Under the pieces are notes generated by a model. It saw nothing but the letters and a program-made list of their open reading frames with translations. It searched no databases and had not been told where the DNA came from. The position numbers were made by a program, and so were the translations under genes. DNA of 64,000 bases from Pilimelia columellifera (GTDB lineage Bacteria > Actinomycetota > Actinomycetes > Mycobacteriales > Micromonosporaceae). Below, piece after piece: positions 1 to 8,358 of this stretch (positions within the stretch are counted from its first letter, which is position 1; each line of letters starts with the position of its first letter). The stretch is taken from positions 124,001 through 188,000 of the forward strand of contig NZ_BAAARY010000002.1 of assembly GCF_039532605.1 (NCBI RefSeq). The letters run 5' to 3'.

Positions 1-513
1 CAAGCCCGCCGTGGCGGCCGGGCTGGCCGGGTCGCCCGGCTGACACTCACGCAGCTCGGGGGTGGCCACCACACAGTCGGTGACCTTGACCATGGCCGGC
101 CACTTGGTGACGTCCTGCGGCACCTGCGGGTTCGGCAGACCCCACGGGGTCATCGCCACGATCCAGGTGGCCGCGATCGCGAGCATGAAGTGCACCGCCG
201 AGCCGGCCGACATGACGACGGTGCGTTTCCACACCGGGAACCGCCACATGGCCCGGCGCTCGTCGCCGGGCTCGACATCGTCGTCCTGCGCGGTCATCCC
301 GACGATCTTGACGAACCCGCCGAGCGGGATGCCCTTGACGCCGTACTCGGTCTCACCACGGCGGAACGAGAACAGCGTGGGCCCGAATCCGACGAAGAAC
401 CGCGTCACCTTCATCCCGAACGCCTTGGCCGTGACCATATGACCGGCTTCGTGGAGACTGACCGAGACCAGGATGACCATGGCGAACAGCAACGCGCCCA
501 GAATTTCCCGCAT
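1..513 (-). CDS. rseP: Site-2 family zinc metalloprotease (RseP/Rip1-like), partial
   Basis: This is the N-terminal 171 codons of an intramembrane protease; the gene runs off the left edge, so the PDZ domain and second catalytic segment are missing. The first hydrophobic segment contains the zinc-binding HEAGH at residues 21-25, the HExxH of the M50 family, followed by FFVGFGP and a GIPLGGFVKI stretch usual for RseP/Rip1. The ATG at 511-513 has a GGGGAG ribosome site 5 bases upstream. The family cleaves membrane anti-sigma factors. It lies about 130 bp downstream of dxr on the same strand, the common dxr-rip1-ispG order of actinobacteria. Family is certain; the substrate is unknown. Confidence 0.93.
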   Translation of the reverse strand, partial: MREILGALLFAMVILVSVSLHEAGHMVTAKAFGMKVTRFFVGFGPTLFSFRRGETEYGVKGIPLGGFVKIVGMTAQDDDVEPGDERRAMWRFPVWKRTVVMSAGSAVHFMLAIAATWIVAMTPWGLPNPQVPQDVTKWPAMVKVTDCVVATPELRECQPGDPASPAATAGL

Positions 514-647
514 TCTTCTCCCCTAGCCATCAGGCGCCTGTCGCCCCACCATCGACCACTGTCCGCCAATCCTGCGTCGATCGACGGTAGGACAAGCCGA
601 GGCGCCCGCCGTCAACCTGACCGCCGCATCGCGACCCACCGGGCTGA

Positions 648-1883
648 TCAGCCCGTTTGCCCGCCGATCAGCTGGTTGGTCCGCAGGCGCGCCCAGGACT
701 CCGCGTCGAGCACCTCCTCGACGGTACCCGGTTCGGCGTAGTCCGGCGCCGCCGCGAGCACCCGCTCGACGGTGTCGACGATCCCCAGGAACGGCAGGCG
801 ACCATCGACGAACGCCGCCACGCACTCCTCGTTGGCCGCGTTGTAGATCGCCGGCCGGCACCGACCGGCCTCGCCGGCCGCCTTCGCCAGCGCGACGGCC
901 GGAAACGCAGCGTCGTCCAGCGGCGCCAGCTCCCAGGTGTGCGCGGCGGACCAGTCCAGCGCCGGGGCGGCGTCGGCGGTACGCTCCGGCCAACCCAGAC
1001 CCAGGGCAATCGGAATGAGCATGCTCGGCGGGCTGGCCTGGGCGAGCGTCGAGCCATCGACGAACTCAACCATCGAGTGGAGCACCGACTGGGGGTGGAC
1101 CATGACGGTGATCCGATCGTATGGGACATCGAACAGCTCATGCGCCTCGATCACCTCGAGCGCCTTGTTCACCATCGTGGCCGAGTTGATCGTCACCACC
1201 GGGCCCATGTCCCAGGTCGGGTGGGCGAGCGCCTGCCGCGGAGTCACCGCGGTGAGCTGCTCGCGTTGACTTCCCCGGAACGGCCCGCCGCTGGCGGTGA
1301 GCACCAGCCGCCGGACCTCGGCCCGACGCCCCGACCGCAGACACTGGGCGAGGGCGCTGTGCTCAGAGTCGACCGGAACGATCTGGTCGGGGCGGGTCAG
1401 CGCCGCGCGCACCAGCGGGCCGCCGGCCACCAGGGACTCCTTGTTCGCCAGGGCCAGGGTGCGTCCGGCGCGCAGGGCGGCCAGCGTCGGCGCGAGGCCG
1501 AGGGAGCCCACGACGGCGTTGAGCACCACGTCGCAGGGCCACTGGGCCAGCTCGGTCATCGCCTGCGGGCCAGCCACGATCTTCGGCAGGCGGAACCCCC
1601 CGGTGGCGTAGCCGCGCCGGGACGCCTCGGTGTAGAAAGCGAGCTGGAGGTCCTGGACCGCCGACGCCCTGGCGACGCCGACGACCTCGACGCCGAGCTC
1701 AAGGGCCTGCGCGGCGAGCCGCGCGACGTTCCCCCCGCCTGCCCCGAGGCCCACGACGCGGTAGCGGTCCGGGTTGCGACGAACGATGTCGAGGGCCTGG
1801 CCGCCGACCGAACCGGTGGCGCCGAGCACCACGATGTCGCGTCGTGCCGGCGTCAAGGCGCCCGGCTCAAGGGACTGAGTCAC
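648..1883 (-). CDS. dxr: 1-deoxy-D-xylulose 5-phosphate reductoisomerase
   Basis: The enzyme converts 1-deoxy-D-xylulose 5-phosphate to 2-C-methyl-D-erythritol 4-phosphate, the first committed step of the MEP isoprenoid pathway, using NADPH and a divalent metal. The 411-residue product has the N-terminal nucleotide-binding GATGSVG, the ANKESLV segment, the metal-site VDSEHSA, and the SATMVNKALEVIEAHELF and MVHPQSVLHSMVEF signatures. Length is close to the usual 390-400. The start is GTG at 1883, with only a weak ribosome site. It is followed by the site-2 protease on the same strand and preceded by a small membrane protein 35 bp away. Confidence 0.96.
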   Translation of the reverse strand: MTQSLEPGALTPARRDIVVLGATGSVGGQALDIVRRNPDRYRVVGLGAGGGNVARLAAQALELGVEVVGVARASAVQDLQLAFYTEASRRGYATGGFRLPKIVAGPQAMTELAQWPCDVVLNAVVGSLGLAPTLAALRAGRTLALANKESLVAGGPLVRAALTRPDQIVPVDSEHSALAQCLRSGRRAEVRRLVLTASGGPFRGSQREQLTAVTPRQALAHPTWDMGPVVTINSATMVNKALEVIEAHELFDVPYDRITVMVHPQSVLHSMVEFVDGSTLAQASPPSMLIPIALGLGWPERTADAAPALDWSAAHTWELAPLDDAAFPAVALAKAAGEAGRCRPAIYNAANEECVAAFVDGRLPFLGIVDTVERVLAAAPDYAEPGTVEEVLDAESWARLRTNQLIGGQTG

Positions 1884-1918
1884 CCGAGCATTCTCGCCGA
1901 ACGACGGGCGCCTGGCCG

Positions 1919-2161
1919 TCAGCGGGTCCGGACGGGTCTGTCGTCAGCCGCCGACCATCGCGGGGGTCTGGTCGCCTCGCCGGCGCCCGCCTCGGACGCG
2001 AGGCCGTCGGCGACCGGCATCGTGAACCAGAAGACGCTGCCGCCGCCAGGCATGAGCGCCATGGAGCCGACCAGGCCGATGGCGGCGACCGCGGCGGCCA
2101 CCAGCGGCGTCGAGCACCGACGCTGGGCCCGCTCGACGTCACCGGGCGCCATCGGCAGCAT
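1919..2161 (-). CDS. Small putative membrane protein, unknown function
   Basis: This is an 80-residue frame just upstream of dxr. I do not recognise it. It has one clear hydrophobic segment at about residues 19-39, rich in Ala, Val and Gly, then a shorter hydrophobic stretch, and a polar Arg-rich tail. The frame is open further upstream to a TTG at 2209, but the ATG at 2161 is preferred because a GGGAGG sits 5 bases before it. The good ribosome site and the tight spacing to dxr favour a real gene. The short length and several overlapping open frames keep confidence moderate. Confidence 0.45.
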   Translation of the reverse strand: MLPMAPGDVERAQRRCSTPLVAAAVAAIGLVGSMALMPGGGSVFWFTMPVADGLASEAGAGEATRPPRWSAADDRPVRTR

Positions 2162-2257
2162 CGGGCCTCCCGCCTCGCCGCTACACGGAACGCAGCCCCA
2201 CGATGACAATCGGTGACCGACGGCGGGTCGCGCTCACCCCGGTCCGCTACCGGCTGC

Positions 2258-4456
2258 TCACACTCTGGCCAGCTCCGGGTCGGCCGGCGCCGGCTCCCGC
2301 TCGCCGTCGGACTCCCGGATGCCGAAGCGGTCGTAGAAGCGGGACATCGGGCCCGGCGCCCACCAGTTCCAGCGTCCGAGCAGCCGCATCGTCGCTGGGA
2401 CCAGAATAATCCGCACCAGAGTGGCATCGACCAGAATGGCGACGATCATCCCCACGCCGACCATTTTGATCATGGTGATGCTGCCGCCGGCGAAACCCGC
2501 CACCACCAGGATCAGCAACAACGCGGCGGCGGTGATGATGCGACCGGTGTGCTGAAGACCTCGGGCCACGGCGGCGGTGTTGTCGCCGGTGGCGTCCCAC
2601 TCCTCCCGCACCCGCGACAGCAGGAACACCTCGTAGTCGGTCGCCAGGCCGAACAGCACCGCCAGCATGATGATCGGGTTGGTGGGCTCGATGGTCCCGG
2701 TCGCGGTGAAGCCGAGCAGGTCAGCGAGATGACCGTCCTGGAACCCCCACACGATGACGCCGAACGACGCGCCGATCGAGATCAGGTTCATGAGGACCGC
2801 CTTGATCGGCAGCAGGATCGACCCGAACGCCAGGAACAGCAGCACCAGCGTCGCCGCGGCCATCAGGGCCGCCATCCACGGAAGATGGACACGCAGGCTG
2901 TCGAGCAGATCGACATCGTTGGCGGTGCGCCCGCCGACCAGCACCTTCGCCCCGGCCGGCGCGTCGACCGCCCGGACCTCGTCGACCAATTCCTGTGCCC
3001 GGACGCTGGTGGGCTCGCCCGCGTAGCTGACGCTCACCAGGGTGGCCTGTTCCGTGGTCTGGGTCACCTGAGCGCCGGTGACCTGCGGCAACGCCCGCAG
3101 AGCCGATACGTAGCCGGACAGCTCGGCGGGCTGCGCCCCGGCGACGAACGCCACGATCGGGTCGGTGGACCCGCCCGGGAACTCTGCCTTGATCCGCTCG
3201 CTGGCCACCCGCGCCTCGGTACCGACCGGCATGATCCGTTCATCGAACCCGCCCCACGACATCCGGAACACCGGGATCGCCAACGCCAGCAGCACCGCCG
3301 TGACGCCGATGGCGTACAGGGCGGGCCGACGCATGACGCTGTGCGCGATCCGCGCCCACACCCCGCTGGTCACCGGCCGGTCCACGGTGAGTCGCCGCCG
3401 CCACGGAGTGGGCGCCCGCAGTGCGTTGATCTTCGGTCCCAGCACGGCGAGCAACGCGGGCAGCACCGTCAGCGCTCCCAGCATGGCGACCAGGACGGCT
3501 GACATCCCGCCGAGCCCCATGGACTTGAGGAACGGCTGGGGGAAGATCAGGAGGCTGGCGAGCGCCAGCGCGATCGTCAGACCGGAGACCATGATCGTAC
3601 GGCCGGCGGTGGCTACGGTCCTGGCCACCGCATCGGCGACGTCGCGGCCCGCGTCCATCTCCTCGCGGAACCGGCTCACCATGAACAACGCGTAGTCGAT
3701 CGCCATGCCCATGCCGATCAAAGTGATCACGTTGATCGAGAAGATCGAGATGTCGATGACCGCGGTGAGCAGTCGGATGGTCACGAACGAGCCCAACACA
3801 GCGAGGCCGCCGATGAGCAGCGGCGTCGACGCCGCGACGAGGCCGCCGAAGATCAGCAGCAGCAACAGCAGCAGCACCGGCAGCGAGAAGATCTCGGCGC
3901 GGAACAGGTCGTCGATGGTCCGCTCGGTGACCTGCTTCTGGAAGGCCACGACACCGCCGGCCGTGGTCTCGACCCCACCACCGGCCTCGGCGATGTCCCG
4001 CACCTCAGCGTAGGCCGCCGATTTGCCGTCCTCGTCGGCGACGCGCAACCGTACGGTGACATAGGTGGCGTGTCGGTCCTGGGACGCGAGCGGCGCGAGC
4101 TGGGCGGTGGCCGGGCTGCCCGGCGGCGCGTCGTAGTAGCTGACGACCTGGTCGACCTGCGGCTGCGCACGTAGCCGCGCGGTCGCGGCGACGACCGGGT
4201 CCCGCAATGCGGGCTGGTCGACGGTGGCGTCCGGGCGGGAGTACAGCAGGAGAAAGTCGACGCTCTGGTCGCCGAAGGTCGCCTCGATCGCGGCCCGGGT
4301 CCGGCTGGCCTCGCTCGTCGGGTCCTCGAAGCCGCCGCTGGACAGCCGGTCGAAGACGCCCAGGCCCCAGGAACCCCCCGCGACCATGACGAGAAGGCCC
4401 GCGACGAGCACCAGCCATCTGAACCGGACAACGGCCCGGCCCCACCATGTGAACAT
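2258..4456 (-). CDS. MMPL-family RND transporter
   Basis: A 732-residue integral membrane protein with the duplicated MMPL/RND layout: a TM, a large extracytoplasmic loop, five TMs, then a second copy. The paired signatures GMGMAIDYALFMVSRFREE in the first half and FGLATDYEVFLLSRVREEW in the second carry the Asp-Tyr pair implicated in proton coupling. MMPL proteins export lipids, glycolipids or hydrophobic compounds. The ATG at 4456 is chosen over a TTG six codons upstream because GGAGGT lies 7 bases before it. It is divergent from a TetR regulator, and the shared promoter region has a palindromic operator, so local repression is likely. The substrate cannot be told from sequence. Confidence 0.93.
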   Translation of the reverse strand: MFTWWGRAVVRFRWLVLVAGLLVMVAGGSWGLGVFDRLSSGGFEDPTSEASRTRAAIEATFGDQSVDFLLLYSRPDATVDQPALRDPVVAATARLRAQPQVDQVVSYYDAPPGSPATAQLAPLASQDRHATYVTVRLRVADEDGKSAAYAEVRDIAEAGGGVETTAGGVVAFQKQVTERTIDDLFRAEIFSLPVLLLLLLLIFGGLVAASTPLLIGGLAVLGSFVTIRLLTAVIDISIFSINVITLIGMGMAIDYALFMVSRFREEMDAGRDVADAVARTVATAGRTIMVSGLTIALALASLLIFPQPFLKSMGLGGMSAVLVAMLGALTVLPALLAVLGPKINALRAPTPWRRRLTVDRPVTSGVWARIAHSVMRRPALYAIGVTAVLLALAIPVFRMSWGGFDERIMPVGTEARVASERIKAEFPGGSTDPIVAFVAGAQPAELSGYVSALRALPQVTGAQVTQTTEQATLVSVSYAGEPTSVRAQELVDEVRAVDAPAGAKVLVGGRTANDVDLLDSLRVHLPWMAALMAAATLVLLFLAFGSILLPIKAVLMNLISIGASFGVIVWGFQDGHLADLLGFTATGTIEPTNPIIMLAVLFGLATDYEVFLLSRVREEWDATGDNTAAVARGLQHTGRIITAAALLLILVVAGFAGGSITMIKMVGVGMIVAILVDATLVRIILVPATMRLLGRWNWWAPGPMSRFYDRFGIRESDGEREPAPADPELARV

Positions 4457-4526
4457 TCTCGTGACCTCCAGCAAGACACGTCGGCTGATGACCGCGCGGG
4501 CGTAGGCTTACGCGGCGAGGAACAAT

Positions 4527-4560
4527 GTAAACACCGTTTACTAGAGTGAACAGCGTGTAC
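4527..4560. promoter_or_regulatory. Probable TetR operator between exporter and regulator
   Basis: The 139-bp divergent gap holds a perfect inverted repeat, GTAAAC-N3-GTTTAC, at 4527-4541. A weaker copy, GTGAAC-N3-GTGTAC, lies at 4546-4560, and a partial half-site (ACCGTTCA) follows next to the regulator start. The first two sites start 19 bp apart, close to two helical turns. The position between an MMPL exporter and a TetR gene is the classic place for an autoregulatory operator. Binding by this particular TetR protein is inference. Confidence 0.65.
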
Positions 4561-4595
4561 CACCGTTCATGATGTGTGCCACAGGTGAAGGACCC

Positions 4596-5354
4596 ATGAC
4601 CGCCAGCGCCCCCGACCGACCTGCCCCGACCCGACGGGACAGGTCACGATCCGCGACCGTCCAGGAGATTCTGGTCGCGGCGCGACGACTGCTCGTCTCC
4701 GGCGGCGCGGCTGAGATCTCCGTCCGGGTCATCGCCCGCGACCTCGGCCTCACCGCTGCGGCGCTCTACCGGTACTTCCCCAGCCTCGACGCCATCGTCA
4801 CTGCCCTCGCCATCAACCTCTACGACGAGCTGCGGGCGCAGCTCGAACAAGCCCGGGACGCCGGCCCCGGCCACGACCCCGCCGGTCAGGTCACCCGGAT
4901 GGCGTGGAGGTTCCGGAACTGGGCCCTGGCGCACCCGGCCGAGTTCGGACTGCTGTTCGGCAACCCCGTCCCCGGGGTGCAGGCCATCGAACGCGACTGC
5001 GACGGCGACGCCGATCACGCCGGCAAACGCTTCGGCCAGCTCGTCCTGGCCTGCTTCGCTGAACTGTGGCGCTGCGGCGGCGGACACCCCACCGGCGACG
5101 ACAGCGTCGGCGCGCTCCTGACGCCCTACCGTGAGACCTACGGCGACGGCCTTCCCGACCAGGCCGTCTACACGTTCCTGAGCGCCTGGACCAGGCTCTA
5201 CGGCATCGTCGCCATGGAGGTCTTCGGGCACCTGAGCTGGGCGATGACCGACCTGAGACCAATGTTCGAACGAGAGCTGACCCAGCTCATCGCGGCGGCA
5301 ACCACGCCCCGGCTGGACACGGCGGCCGCCCGCACGCGTCTCAGGACCCGCTGA
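4596..5354 (+). CDS. TetR/AcrR-family transcriptional regulator
   Basis: A 252-residue regulator. The N-terminal helix-turn-helix spans roughly residues 22-68: the TVQEILVAARRLL helix, then AEISVRVIARDLGLTAAALYRYF, the typical TetR recognition region ending in LYRYF. The C-terminal part resembles the WHG-type ligand domain (FRNWALAHPAEFGLLFGNPVPG). The ATG at 4596 is chosen because AGGTGAAGG precedes it by 4 bases; an ATG at 4569 has no ribosome site. It is divergent from the MMPL exporter, which it probably represses. Its 3' end overlaps the convergent MBL-Rieske gene by 14 bp. Confidence 0.92.
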   Translation: MTASAPDRPAPTRRDRSRSATVQEILVAARRLLVSGGAAEISVRVIARDLGLTAAALYRYFPSLDAIVTALAINLYDELRAQLEQARDAGPGHDPAGQVTRMAWRFRNWALAHPAEFGLLFGNPVPGVQAIERDCDGDADHAGKRFGQLVLACFAELWRCGGGHPTGDDSVGALLTPYRETYGDGLPDQAVYTFLSAWTRLYGIVAMEVFGHLSWAMTDLRPMFERELTQLIAAATTPRLDTAAARTRLRTR

Positions 5355-6897
5355 CCACCCGGCTCGCGCGGATGGCGTGACCGACGCTCGTCAGACACCT
5401 GCCCGACCGGAGGTCGAATTTCCAGCCGTGCAACTGACAGGTCAACACGTCGCCCTCAACGATGCCGAACCGGGTCAGGTCAGCCTTGAGATGCGGGCAG
5501 CGCCGCTGCACCTGCCAGTCGCCGAGTTGGACGTCCTCGGTGTCGGAGCTGCGCTCGTGCTCGTCGTACCAGCCCTCGGCGTACTGGAGCCGCTCCTCGG
5601 ACAGGCACTTGAAGAACGCGTAGACGAACTCGTTGTACTGGCCGATCCTGGCCGCCGAGAACCGCGCCGACAGGAACAGCGAATTGACCCAGTCGCCCTC
5701 ATCGATATGCAGCAGGTGCTCGATGAGCGCCCGCCGGGTACGGAACCGGTAACGGACCTTCTCGTCGGCCGCGTGCCGGACCTCGCCAGCCGGGAAGTCG
5801 ACCAGAACCGACTCCACGATCTCGCCAGCCTCGTCCGTGAGGTCGAAACGTACCGGGCCGCCGACGCCCTTGGCCAGATAGACCGACTCGTCCAGCAATG
5901 GCTCGATCCGCGCCTTCATCCCAGCCAGCACATCGATCTCCGGATGCCGCCAGGACGCCTTCTCCGCGGCGATGACCGGCGCCTTGCGCTCGCGCATCTC
6001 CTCCAGGTAGGCCTTCTTGTCAGCGAAGAACGCCTCCACATCAGGCGCCGGGTGGGTCGTCCGGCAGTCGTCGACGGTCAGCTCGCTCACGCTGCCCGGA
6101 AGCAGCACCACGCCGTTGCCGCCGCCGACCTTCGCGTACTCGCGGATGAAGTCAGCCTGGTCCGGGAAGATATTCCCCTCGTCGCCATGGATGTCATTGA
6201 GCTGCCACAACTCATCATCGAGGAAGCACGGCGGACCAGCGATCGGGAACACATAGGACGCCTTCAGGTCGTCGATGTACCGCCAGGTTCGATCGTACTG
6301 GCGCTCGCGTTTCTGCTTGCCGAACGCGGTCTTGGCCGCCTGCGGCAGCTCGTACACCATCGGGTACCAGATCGCGCCGGAGAACTGGAGCATGTGGGCG
6401 TGCACGTGCCCCAGCTCGGCGAAGACGCCCAGGTCGGTGGGGCGGGCGTCGTTCTGATTGAGGACGCGCACCCCATCATGCTCCACCCACAGCGACGAGT
6501 CACCGATCGGACCGTCGGTCGGGCTGATCAGCGCCTGCACCATGACGTTGAGGCCGCCGTCGAGGCTGACGACCTCGTTGGAGACGGTGCGCATGAAGCT
6601 GGTGAAGCCCAGCTCACGCAGCTCGTCCTCCATCTCGCTGGTCGGGAACTCCGGCAGCAGGACGGTGGCCTTCTTCGACACGAACCGCTTGAGGTGCGCG
6701 GCGTCGAAGTGGTCACGGTGCAGATGCGAGACGTACAGGTAGTCGACCTGGCCAAGGGTTTCCCAGTCGAGCTGGGAGTTGTCCGGGAACGGGAACCATG
6801 ACGCGAAGTAGGCCGGGTTGACCCACGGGTCGCACAGGATGCTGCCCGCCGGGGTGTCGATGCGCATGCTCGCGTGGCCAGTTCCGGTGATTCGCAC
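5341..6897 (-). CDS. MBL-fold metallohydrolase with C-terminal Rieske [2Fe-2S] domain
   Basis: A 518-residue two-domain protein. The N-terminal part is a metallo-beta-lactamase fold of the UlaG-like type, with HLHRDH at residues 58-63 and later conserved His and Asp residues. The last ~55 residues form a Rieske domain with C467-x-H469 and C487-x2-H490, the four [2Fe-2S] ligands. This pair of domains occurs in CMP-N-acetylneuraminate hydroxylase-like proteins, but there the Rieske domain is N-terminal. The GTG at 6897 is chosen because GGGAGA lies 8 bases upstream; the frame stays open for 62 codons further without homology. The substrate is unknown. It could be an oxygenase-like component or an electron-transfer-linked hydrolase. 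Confidence 0.88.
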   Translation of the reverse strand: MRITGTGHASMRIDTPAGSILCDPWVNPAYFASWFPFPDNSQLDWETLGQVDYLYVSHLHRDHFDAAHLKRFVSKKATVLLPEFPTSEMEDELRELGFTSFMRTVSNEVVSLDGGLNVMVQALISPTDGPIGDSSLWVEHDGVRVLNQNDARPTDLGVFAELGHVHAHMLQFSGAIWYPMVYELPQAAKTAFGKQKRERQYDRTWRYIDDLKASYVFPIAGPPCFLDDELWQLNDIHGDEGNIFPDQADFIREYAKVGGGNGVVLLPGSVSELTVDDCRTTHPAPDVEAFFADKKAYLEEMRERKAPVIAAEKASWRHPEIDVLAGMKARIEPLLDESVYLAKGVGGPVRFDLTDEAGEIVESVLVDFPAGEVRHAADEKVRYRFRTRRALIEHLLHIDEGDWVNSLFLSARFSAARIGQYNEFVYAFFKCLSEERLQYAEGWYDEHERSSDTEDVQLGDWQVQRRCPHLKADLTRFGIVEGDVLTCQLHGWKFDLRSGRCLTSVGHAIRASRVVSGS

Positions 6898-7055
6898 CGT
6901 TCGGTCTCCCTTGCCAGTTCGAGACAGTCCCCGACGACTATCGCACCTTGGGCCGGCCCCGCCGCCATCACCCGGGCCGGCGTGCCAGACTATGCGACGC
7001 ACGAAACGATGAGCAGAGCCGTCGTCCGACGGCCGCAACCCGGAAGGGGCCGCAC

Positions 7056-7280
7056 GTGGCTGGCAGCGAACCGGTAACCGCACCCGACCAGCACAAGCCG
7101 ATCAACCGCCGTGCCCTACGCGCCGGCGGTTTCATGTCGATCGTCGTGCTGGTGCTCATGGCGGCCTTCGGCAACCACACCGGCCGGGTCGAGAACTACA
7201 TCTCGTACAGCATCGCCGGCATCATCGCCCTCGTCATGATCCTCGACGAGGCGCTACGCCGCCGCGGCCTACGCGACTGA
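7056..7280 (+). CDS. DUF2631 small membrane protein
   Basis: A 74-residue protein with a polar N-terminus containing PDQHKPINRR and two TM segments, around residues 30-45 and 50-66, ending in a basic LRRRGLRD tail. This matches the DUF2631 family, found only in actinobacteria and often near dxr and rip1, as here. The start is GTG at 7056 with GGAAGGGG 6 bases before it; the frame is open further upstream without a ribosome site. Function is unknown. It is divergent from the MBL-Rieske gene and convergent with the DivIVA-like gene. Confidence 0.85.
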   Translation: MAGSEPVTAPDQHKPINRRALRAGGFMSIVVLVLMAAFGNHTGRVENYISYSIAGIIALVMILDEALRRRGLRD

Positions 7281-7344
7281 CGACCCACAGCGGCGGCAGC
7301 ATCGGCCGTCGCCGCCATCGCTTCAGCCGCCACCGCCATCGCGG

Positions 7345-8358
7345 TCAGTAGCGGCGGAGCATCTCGCCGACCTCACGTAACGCCGCGTCGACCTCGGCCT
7401 CGAAGTATCCGCCGGGAACAAGTCCGAACTTCGCCCGCTCCACCTCCGCCGGCGGCACCGGCAGCGGCCCACGGCCAGCCAACGCATTGAGGATGCCGTC
7501 GAACAGGCCGTCCACCTCAGCCGGGTCATAACCGCTGCCGAACCGGCGGACCTGGAAGCCCTGGCGCAGCGCCTCGACCCGCTGCGCCTCCGGCGGCAAG
7601 CCCCCGGCGGGCGCCCCGCTGGGCCGGCCGGCGGCTGCCCCGGCGGGCGGACCGAACGATGTCGGCGCCGACGTCCCCCGCCCGGGGAAATCAGGCTCCC
7701 GCTCCGGCATCCGCATCTCGGTCGTCATATCGGCCTTGCCGTGCCGCGCGGCGCCACGCCCCGGGAACGTCGACTCATCCAGGCCGTAGCCGAACTCCTC
7801 GCGCGGCTCGGGCCCCCGACCGAGGCCGGGCTCGTCGCGGCCGAAACCGGCGGGCTCGGGCTCGCGCATCCCAGGGCGGGGCGCCCGCTCGTCGTCGTAC
7901 GACGGCCGACCTGCCGACGACGTCGGCCGCGGGCCAACGCCAGAGCGCTCCGACGTGCCGCGTTCCCCCGGAAGCGGGTCACCTGGAAGCCGGTCGCCTG
8001 GCATCCGCTCGCCGGCGTCCCGTTCCGGGGCGGCGCGCCCCACCGGGGTCCGCTCGCCGGCCGAGCGCTCGATCGGCGGTCGCTGCGCCCGGGCCCGACC
8101 AGGTTCCGGTCCGCCCTGCTCCTCCAGCTCGGCGAGTTGGCGTTCCACCCGGTCCAGGTGCAGGTCGACCTGCCACTCGTCGTAGCCACCGAAGCGGACC
8201 CGAAACACCACGTCGTGGACCTCCTGAGCGGAGACCGCCGCGCCGGCCTGGTCACCGGCGAGCGTCGCCTCGACCCGGTCGAGGAAGGCGTCCACCTCGT
8301 CGACCTTGTAGCCGCGCCGTAGCGCGCGCCGCCGGAAACGCTGGCCCTGACTGGTCAC
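7345..8358 (-). CDS. DivIVA-domain protein with repeated GY-EVD motifs
   Basis: A 337-residue protein built from short DivIVA-like helical units at both ends and a long low-complexity centre. N-terminal units are GYKVDEVDAFLDRVEATL and FGGYDEWQVDLHLDRVERQL; C-terminal units are GYDPAEVDGLFDGI and GGYFEAEVDAALREV. Between them lie about 180 residues rich in Pro, Gly, Arg and Glu, with GERxPGDRLPGD-type repeats. DivIVA modules sense membrane curvature and scaffold polar growth or division. The GTG start overlaps the rlmN stop in a GTGA junction, so translation is probably coupled. A role in cell shape or septation is inference; the exact partner is unknown. Confidence 0.8.
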   Translation of the reverse strand: MTSQGQRFRRRALRRGYKVDEVDAFLDRVEATLAGDQAGAAVSAQEVHDVVFRVRFGGYDEWQVDLHLDRVERQLAELEEQGGPEPGRARAQRPPIERSAGERTPVGRAAPERDAGERMPGDRLPGDPLPGERGTSERSGVGPRPTSSAGRPSYDDERAPRPGMREPEPAGFGRDEPGLGRGPEPREEFGYGLDESTFPGRGAARHGKADMTTEMRMPEREPDFPGRGTSAPTSFGPPAGAAAGRPSGAPAGGLPPEAQRVEALRQGFQVRRFGSGYDPAEVDGLFDGILNALAGRGPLPVPPAEVERAKFGLVPGGYFEAEVDAALREVGEMLRRY

